A stretch of 38,728 bases of DNA from CAYVMN01 sp964452575 (GTDB lineage: Bacteria; Desulfobacterota; DSM-4660; Desulfatiglandales; Desulfatiglandaceae): NCBI GenBank assembly GCA_964452575.1, contig CAYVMN010000012.1, positions 1 to 38,728 on the forward strand. Direction: 5' to 3'. Positions 33,740 to 38,728 of this stretch are shown in pieces (positions within the stretch are counted from its first letter, which is position 1; each line of letters opens with the position of its first letter). Below the pieces are notes generated by a model, which did not search any database, was not told the origin of the DNA, and saw only the letters and a program-made list of their open reading frames with translations. The position numbers and the translations under genes are program-made.

Positions 33740-34810
33740 TCAGTTGTTATGGGCCTTCATAAGGGCCTGGGCCTGGAAGTGTTCAATTAAGGGATCTATA
33801 ACAAGGTCCAGTTCCCCCTGAAGCAGGCCCTCCAGCCTATAAAGGGTAAGGCCGATCCTGTGATCAGTAACCCTCCCTTGCGGGAAGTTATAGGTCCTGA
33901 TCCTCTCACTCCTGTCGCCTGAACCTACGAGATTCCTGCGCTCTTCCGAGATCTTTGAGTGTTGCTCCTCCTGTTGCTTGTCAAGGAGACGAGACCGAAG
34001 GACCTTCATGGCCTTTGCCTTATTCTTGTGTTGAGATTTCTCATCCTGACAGCTGACCACCAGACCCGTGGGAAGGTGTGTGATACGGACTGCGGAATCG
34101 GTCTTGTTTATGTGTTGCCCTCCATGGCCACTGGCCCTGAACACATCAATGCGGAGATCCTCCGGGTCGATCTCAACGTCTATCTCTTCTGCCTCCGGAA
34201 GCACCGCTACAGTCACGGCCGATGTGTGGATACGCCCCTGGGCCTCTGTCTCAGGCACTCGCTGGACACGATGGACACCGCTCTCATATTTGAGCCTGCT
34301 ATAAACCATTTCACCACCTACGAGGATTATTATCTCTTTGAACCCCCCAATTCCCGTGGCGTGTTGGCTCAGGATCTCTGTCTTCCATCCTTTCATCTCT
34401 GCATAACGACTGTACATCCTAAAGAGGTCAGCGGCAAAGAGTGCGGCCTCTTCTCCTCCTGTCCCGGCCCTTATCTCCAGGAGGGTATTCTTCTCGTCAT
34501 TTGGGTCCTTGGGGAGGAGAAGGGTCTTCAGTTGTTCTTCCAGATGAGATAAGTTGGACCGAAGGCTCTCAATCTCTTCACTGGCAAGCCTCCTTATTTC
34601 AGGGTCCGGATCATCCAACAAGGTGCGGCTGTTTTCAATCTCGCCTTTGACATACATGGACTTCCTGAACGTGGTTACAATGGGGCTTAGTGAGCTGTGC
34701 TCCTTGACATATTTCTGATATAGCCTTTGATCCTGAATGACCTCCGGCCGTCCCAGTTGCATTTCAAGCTCATCATAGCGCTGTTCAATTTCTTTGATCT
34801 TTCCGGACAT
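33740..34810 (-). CDS. prfA: Peptide chain release factor 1
   Basis: A 356-residue class I release factor. The stop-codon-reading PxT tripeptide is PET (186-188, in QRVPETEAQGRIHTS), which marks RF1 (UAA/UAG) and not RF2. The peptidyl-release GGQ is at 230-232 (ASGHGGQHINKTDS). The start at 34810 is chosen by AGAGGA eight bases upstream; the frame extends 18 codons further with no such site. The interval to rpmE (about 275 bases) holds no convincing gene. Confidence 0.96.
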   Translation of the reverse strand: MSGKIKEIEQRYDELEMQLGRPEVIQDQRLYQKYVKEHSSLSPIVTTFRKSMYVKGEIENSRTLLDDPDPEIRRLASEEIESLRSNLSHLEEQLKTLLLPKDPNDEKNTLLEIRAGTGGEEAALFAADLFRMYSRYAEMKGWKTEILSQHATGIGGFKEIIILVGGEMVYSRLKYESGVHRVQRVPETEAQGRIHTSAVTVAVLPEAEEIDVEIDPEDLRIDVFRASGHGGQHINKTDSAVRITHLPTGLVVSCQDEKSQHKNKAKAMKVLRSRLLDKQQEEQHSKISEERRNLVGSGDRSERIRTYNFPQGRVTDHRIGLTLYRLEGLLQGELDLVIDPLIEHFQAQALMKAHNN

Positions 34811-35085
34811 CGGTTGAGTCCTCTTTTTCTCACTGATTTCATGGGCACCTTGAGGCCAACTCATACTTGCACCAAGGCGGCCGGATATGTGATAGGCACC
34901 ACCTCTATCCCCGTTTAGGGAAGAGGTATGGATTAATATCTAATGAATGACAGCAATATGGGGGAAGCTAAGTGCATCCGCACCTTTGCTCAACACAAAG
35001 GAAGGGGCTCAGATATGGAGGGGCCAAGCAACTCATTACTTTACCTGTTTCCATTCCATTTTCATGCCTTTGATCTGTATGCGAT

Positions 35086-35298
35086 TCACACCTTATTGTC
35101 GAATTTTGCATACTTCCTTCTGAATCTCTCGACCTTGCCAGCAGAGTCGACCAGTTTCTGCTTACCTGTAAAAAGGGGATGGCACTTGGAACAGATCTCA
35201 ACACTTATCTCCTTCAAGGTTGAGCCGGTCTCGAATTCGTTGCCGCATGCGCAACGAACACTGGCCTTGTAGAATTCCGGGTGAATTCCTTTCTTCAT
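35086..35298 (-). CDS. rpmE: Ribosomal protein bL31, zinc form
   Basis: A 70-residue protein starting MKKGIHPEFYKASVRCACG. The four zinc ligands Cys16, Cys18, Cys36 and Cys39 are all present, so this is the zinc-binding form (not the Cys-less paralogue made when zinc is scarce). GAGGAG lies six bases before the ATG. It directly follows rho (28 bases), a common bacterial order. Confidence 0.97.
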   Translation of the reverse strand: MKKGIHPEFYKASVRCACGNEFETGSTLKEISVEICSKCHPLFTGKQKLVDSAGKVERFRRKYAKFDNKV

Positions 35299-35326
35299 TT
35301 CGTTCTCCTCTTTGCATCACACCTGA

Positions 35327-36574
35327 TTATTCGCTCATGGAAGCCAAAAACCCCTTATTATCCTTGGTTCCCTTGATCTTATCAAGCAAAAATTCCATGC
35401 TATCAACCGGGGTCAAGGGGGCCAGCAGTTTGCGTAGTATCCATATGCGATTCAGATCGGCCTCATCCAGCAAGAGCTCCTCCTTCCTGGTGCCTGAGAG
35501 ATTGATATCTATGGACGGGAAGACACGCCTGTCACTCAGCTTTCTATCCAGGTGGATTTCCATATTTCCGGTCCCTTTGAACTCTTCGAAGATAACCTCG
35601 TCCATCCTGCTCCCCGTATCAATAAGGGCCGTTGCGATAATCGTGAGACTTCCGCCTTCCTCAATATTTCTCGCTGCGCCGAAGAATCGTTTGGGTTTAT
35701 GAAGGGCATTGGAGTCCAAGCCACCGGAGAGGATCTTTCCGCTGGGCGGAACCACGGCGTTATATGCACGGGCCAACCGGGTAATACTATCCAAAAGGAT
35801 AAGGACATCAAGCTTATGTTCCACCAGCCTCTTTGCCTTCTCAATCACCATCTCCGCCACCTGAACATGGCGCTGAGGAGGTTCATCAAATGTGGAGCTA
35901 ATGACTTCGGCCTCCACAGATCTAGCCATATCAGTCACTTCCTCAGGTCTCTCATCTATTAAGAGAACGATTTTATGAATACTCTTATCATTGGCCGTTA
36001 CACTGTTGGCAATATTTTGGAGAAGCATGGTCTTTCCGGTCCTGGGAGGGGCGACAATCAGCCCTCGCTGCCCCTTTCCAATAGGTGTCATAAGGTCCAT
36101 TATCCTTGTTGAATAATTGTCAGGCACGGTTTCGAGCTTGACCCTCTTATTGGGGTAAAGGGGGGTGAGGTTGTCAAACAAAATCTTTTCTCTTGCCACT
36201 TCAGGATCTTCATGGTTCACGGCCTCTACCTTTAGGAGGGCAAAGTACCTCTCGGAGTCCTTCGGCGGTCTAATCTGGCCCTCAATAGTGTCGCCCTTTC
36301 TCAGATTGAAACGGCGAATTTGCGAGGGGGAGATGTAGATATCATCAGGCCCTGGAAGGTAATTGGCATCGGGGGCCCTCAAAAAACCAAACCCATCCGG
36401 GAGTATCTCCAAGACCCCAGCCCCATATATGAGGCCATTTCTTTCAGAGTGTGCCTGCAGCAGGGCAAAGGTAAGATCCTGCTTTCTCATACCCGAGGCC
36501 CCTTCAATGCTGAAGTCCTTCGCCATGTTTGTAAGCTCACTTATCCTCAACTTTTTTAGTTCCACGAGGTTCAT
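35327..36574 (-). CDS. rho: Transcription termination factor Rho
   Basis: A 415-residue hexameric RNA helicase, normal length. The N-terminal helix-rich domain (LVELKKLRISELTNMAKDFSIE) precedes the RNA-binding cold-shock-like fold (GVLEILPDGFGFLRAPDANYLPGPDDIYISPSQIRRF). The ATPase has Walker A VAPPRTGKTMLL, the Walker B region VLILLDSITRLARAYN and the Q/R-loop residues GGLDSNALHKPKRFFGAARN. GGAG lies upstream of the ATG. The leader interval of nearly 400 bases contains the 6S-like RNA described separately. Confidence 0.97.
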   Translation of the reverse strand: MNLVELKKLRISELTNMAKDFSIEGASGMRKQDLTFALLQAHSERNGLIYGAGVLEILPDGFGFLRAPDANYLPGPDDIYISPSQIRRFNLRKGDTIEGQIRPPKDSERYFALLKVEAVNHEDPEVAREKILFDNLTPLYPNKRVKLETVPDNYSTRIMDLMTPIGKGQRGLIVAPPRTGKTMLLQNIANSVTANDKSIHKIVLLIDERPEEVTDMARSVEAEVISSTFDEPPQRHVQVAEMVIEKAKRLVEHKLDVLILLDSITRLARAYNAVVPPSGKILSGGLDSNALHKPKRFFGAARNIEEGGSLTIIATALIDTGSRMDEVIFEEFKGTGNMEIHLDRKLSDRRVFPSIDINLSGTRKEELLLDEADLNRIWILRKLLAPLTPVDSMEFLLDKIKGTKDNKGFLASMSE

Positions 36575-36743
36575 CTCTCATCTCCATACAACCTTTGTTA
36601 TGGTTTTATAAGATCGCTAATTTGTCCTGTTTCCTTCAAAGAAGCTCTCTTATCGAAAAATATACAATTTTGACTACACTACCAGCTCTCCTCAAAAACG
36701 ATTTTTTTCGGATTTATGTGGGGGAGGATCCAACGAAACTCAA

Positions 36744-36939
36744 TTCTGTTAGAGGACTAATAAGACCTGGCATATGTGCTAAAGCCGAATAGTGTTGATA
36801 ATGACCTCCACCTGGCTGCAAGGTCAACCTTGATAACCCCATTATGTGCGTTAGAGAAGATAATCCAGAGGGTTGATCATGAAGTCTGCTTAGATATCCG
36901 GCACCTACCAAATCCTCTAAAAGGCAGGGAAATTCACCT
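36744..36939 (-). ncRNA. Candidate 6S-like structured RNA upstream of rho
   Basis: On the minus strand, a nested rod-like fold is visible: TTAGAGGA (36920-36913) with TCCTCTAA (36754-36747); GCCGGATA (36902-36895) with TATTCGGC (36791-36784); GACTTC (36886-36881) with GAGGTC (36808-36803); TCAACC (36876-36871) with GGTTGA (36829-36824). G-U pairs occur in two helices and would become A-C mismatches on the other strand, so the minus strand is the transcribed one. A strong promoter starts it near 36939. Size (about 190 bases) and closing stem, bubble and terminal arm resemble 6S RNA, which binds sigma-70 RNA polymerase. It could instead be a rho leader element. A short open frame inside it codes for nothing recognisable. 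Confidence 0.5.
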
Positions 36940-36945
36940 GAACTC

Positions 36946-36973
36946 ACTATAGTCCTTTTTCTCTCAATGTCAA
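36946..36973 (-). promoter_or_regulatory. Strong sigma-70 promoter for the candidate RNA and/or rho
   Basis: TTGACA (36973-36968), a 16-base spacer and TATAGT (36951-36946) on the minus strand, overlapping the 3' end of rluD. The best consensus promoter in the window. No ORF follows for about 370 bases, but a folded RNA does. Confidence 0.65.
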
Positions 36974-37968
36974 GCCCTTTTGTCCGCCTTGGTCTCCAAG
37001 TCCGCCATCCTCAGATCATTCAACACCCGTTCCATATCCTCGGCAAGGGGCGCCTCAAATTCCATGTAGGCCCCTTTATCTGGGTGGGTGATGCCCAAAA
37101 CCCTCGAATGAAGCATCTGCCTCTCTAAAGGGGGCAAAAGCCCTTTCTTAAAAAGCGGGATTTTTTTCAACGTCTTACGGCCATATCCATAGATCGGGTC
37201 TCCAGCGACAGGATGTCCGATGTGGCTAAGATGTACTCGGATCTGGTGCGTCCTTCCAGTCCTTAAGGAGATCTTGAGAAGAGAAAAACCGCTTTGGAAT
37301 TCTTCAATCTTCCTCCATACAGTTATTGCTCGCCTTCCCCCGCTGTAAGTGACCGACATCTCCTTTCTCTTCCTGGGATGTCGAGCAATAGAAAGATCGA
37401 TTTCGCCCTTTTCCCCCTTGATTTTACCGTGCACCAGTGCAAGATATTGTTTTTTCACCTTGCCCGACTTGAATTGTCGCGTAAGTTGACGGTGGGCCCG
37501 GTCACCTTTAGCAACAACCATGACCCCCGAGGTATCCTTATCCAGCCGATGAACGACTCCGGGTCTAAGTTCACCGCCCATAGTCGAGAGATCCCGACAG
37601 TGTTGAAGCAACCCATGGACCAGCGTTCCCTTAAAGTGACCAGGGGCAGGGTGAACTACAAGGCCTGGGGGCTTGTTTACGATAATTATTGACTCATCCT
37701 CGTAGATAATTCCAAATTCTACGGTCTCAGGTTCAAGAATCCGGGTCGGGAGGGAAGGAATTGAGAGAGAGACACGGTCGCCCGCCTTCAACCTGTGGCT
37801 TGGCTTGGAGCAACAGTCGTTTATCCTTACATCCCCGTTCTTTATTAGGGCCTGTATTCTTGATCGTGACAGGCCCGTTGATTGGGCAAAGAGAAAGAGA
37901 TCTAATCGAACCTGCGGGATGCCTTCCGGGAATTCATAGAAAAATGTCCTCTCTGAATCGTGGCCCAT
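36970..37968 (-). CDS. rluD: Pseudouridine synthase, RluD family
   Basis: A 332-residue protein with an N-terminal S4 RNA-binding domain (RLDLFLFAQSTGLSRSRIQALIKNG) and an RluA-family catalytic domain. The catalytic Asp is in HRLDKDTSG. Other family motifs are NKPPGLVVHPAPGH and LKTGRTHQIRVH-like (SLRTGRTHQIRVHLSH). RluD makes pseudouridines in helix 69 of 23S rRNA; specificity within the family is inferred from the S4 domain and length. AAGGAG precedes the ATG. Its stop lies within the promoter of the 6S-like RNA. Confidence 0.9.
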   Translation of the reverse strand: MGHDSERTFFYEFPEGIPQVRLDLFLFAQSTGLSRSRIQALIKNGDVRINDCCSKPSHRLKAGDRVSLSIPSLPTRILEPETVEFGIIYEDESIIIVNKPPGLVVHPAPGHFKGTLVHGLLQHCRDLSTMGGELRPGVVHRLDKDTSGVMVVAKGDRAHRQLTRQFKSGKVKKQYLALVHGKIKGEKGEIDLSIARHPRKRKEMSVTYSGGRRAITVWRKIEEFQSGFSLLKISLRTGRTHQIRVHLSHIGHPVAGDPIYGYGRKTLKKIPLFKKGLLPPLERQMLHSRVLGITHPDKGAYMEFEAPLAEDMERVLNDLRMADLETKADKRA

Positions 37969-38018
37969 GTCTCCTTAATCTGGATTGGTTTCAACTTAAC
38001 GCCACAGGTCAAATTTTT

Positions 38019-38498
38019 TCAAGAAAACATCCTATCAAGGTCCCTCTCTACCTGTTCTTCGCCAACGTTCTTGGAAAGAGATATCTCTTTGACCAAGAGT
38101 GCCCTAGCCGTATCCAGCATCTTTCTCTCTCCAAAGGAGAGCTCCTTTTCCAGCCTCAATATCAATAGATCCCGATATACCTCGGCAACTTCAAAGACAG
38201 ATCCAGTCTTAATCTTATCCATATATTCGCGGTAGCGACGATTCCAGGTCTGGCTGTCAAGGGTCACATCCCTCTTTTCGAGGATGGAGTAAAGCTTAGG
38301 AATCTCGGTTTTAGGGATGATATCTCTCAGCCCAACATTATTAACATTATTGGTAGGGATCATAATGGTCATGTTAGTATTAAGGATTCGCATGATAAAA
38401 AAGTCCTGCTGGAAACCCGAGACCTCTTGCGTTTCAATCCTTTCAATGAGGCCAACGCCGTGGGCCGGATAAACAGCCAAATCGCCTACCTTAAACAT
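38019..38498 (-). CDS. carD: CarD/CdnL-type transcription regulator
   Basis: About 159 residues. The N-terminal RNA-polymerase-interacting domain starts MFKVGDLAVYPAHGVGLIERIE, followed by a helical DNA-binding part (WNRRYREYMDKIKTGSVFEVAEVYRDLLILR..LSFGERKMLDTARALLVKEISL). CarD proteins stabilise the open promoter complex, notably at rRNA promoters. The start at 38498 is supported by GGGGG five bases upstream; an ATG four codons earlier (38510) is also possible. It lies downstream of hppA on the same strand; the 138 bases between hold only a weak inverted repeat (GATGATGG/CCATCATC). Confidence 0.92.
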   Translation of the reverse strand: MFKVGDLAVYPAHGVGLIERIETQEVSGFQQDFFIMRILNTNMTIMIPTNNVNNVGLRDIIPKTEIPKLYSILEKRDVTLDSQTWNRRYREYMDKIKTGSVFEVAEVYRDLLILRLEKELSFGERKMLDTARALLVKEISLSKNVGEEQVERDLDRMFS

Positions 38499-38636
38499 TT
38501 GAACCCCCATTATCTCTCGGTATTTGCAAGAGGGAACGCGGCGATGATGGTGCGGAAGATCCCTTGGCTTTTTTCTGCTCCATCATCCCACATCCCCCTA
38601 AATCTCTTAATTATCCTCACTTTCTTACTAATATCT

Positions 38637-38728
38637 CTACCTCAAAAAAAGGCCTGCAAGCGGTAGGGTCGGGGCAATAACCAGTGAAACCACGGACATC
38701 AACTTGATGAGGATGTTCATGGCTGGAC
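38637..38728 (-). CDS. hppA: C-terminal end of membrane proton-pumping pyrophosphatase (partial)
   Basis: The last 29 codons are in the window, reading PAMNILIKLMSVVSLVIAPT then a hydrophobic tail and stop. The C-terminus of HppA proteins, which couple pyrophosphate hydrolysis to H+ or Na+ transport, has this same (GP)xxNILIKLMSVVSL form. The gene continues beyond the right edge, so ion specificity and completeness cannot be judged. The frame has no start in the window. Confidence 0.82.
   Translation of the reverse strand, partial: PAMNILIKLMSVVSLVIAPTLPLAGLFLR

Noticed and set aside
34811..35085. 275-base interval between prfA and rpmE
   Set aside because: Relatives often carry a DUF1385 gene near here, but no frame in this interval resembles it; nothing could be supported.
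36714..36947. Minus-strand 77-codon open frame upstream of rho
   Set aside because: Composition is not protein-like, and the segment folds as RNA with base pairing consistent with the minus strand.

Overview
The window looks like a chromosomal contig from an anaerobic, Gram-negative bacterium of the Desulfobacterota (deltaproteobacterial) type. This is inferred from protein style and gene order: CarD beside a membrane pyrophosphatase, a rho-rpmE-prfA-prmC block, a zraP/zraSR locus, a DUF169-CoaE fusion, tandem DUF2889 proteins and a zinc-ribbon HD protein. No rRNA, tRNA, CRISPR array, insertion sequence or phage gene was seen. Almost all genes are on the minus strand; cysC with a receiver remnant, a GNAT gene and zraP are on the plus strand.

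Layout. 0.1-3.3 kb: minus-strand operon of a DUF2889 protein, a DUF2889-PHP fusion and a DUF169-dephospho-CoA kinase fusion. 3.4-4.2 kb: APS kinase and a broken response-regulator start. 4.3-6.8 kb: operon of nucleotide-sugar dehydrogenase, STAS protein and RsbW-like kinase. 6.9-11.2 kb: zinc-ribbon/HD protein behind an FNR-type palindrome, a CopA copper ATPase and an exported SUMF1-fold protein. 11.4-23.3 kb: a ten-gene minus-strand run of radical SAM protein, RimK-like ligase, GshB-like ligase, dipeptide-type solute-binding protein, two permeases, two ATPases, a third ATP-grasp enzyme and an N-formylglutamate-amidohydrolase-fold protein. A promoter-like site, a long leader and a perfect 12-bp inverted repeat precede it. 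23.3-25.0 kb: a GNAT gene and a QueC-like PP-loop protein. 25.1-28.7 kb: a nucleotide-transporter-like/HEAT/cNMP fusion and a half-size GDT1 protein. 28.8-32.8 kb: zraR, zraS and divergent zraP with sigma-54 promoters and shared candidate enhancers. 32.8-38.7 kb: prmC, prfA, rpmE, rho, a candidate 6S-like RNA with its own strong promoter, rluD, carD and the 3' end of hppA.

The best candidate for an undescribed system is the 11.4-25 kb block. Three ATP-grasp ligases of different families, a radical SAM enzyme and an N-acyl-glutamate-type hydrolase are coupled to a complete peptide-type ABC transporter, with a GNAT and a PP-loop enzyme adjacent. This suggests synthesis, remodelling or uptake of a small ligase-built amide or peptide metabolite. 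The product cannot be named from sequence alone.
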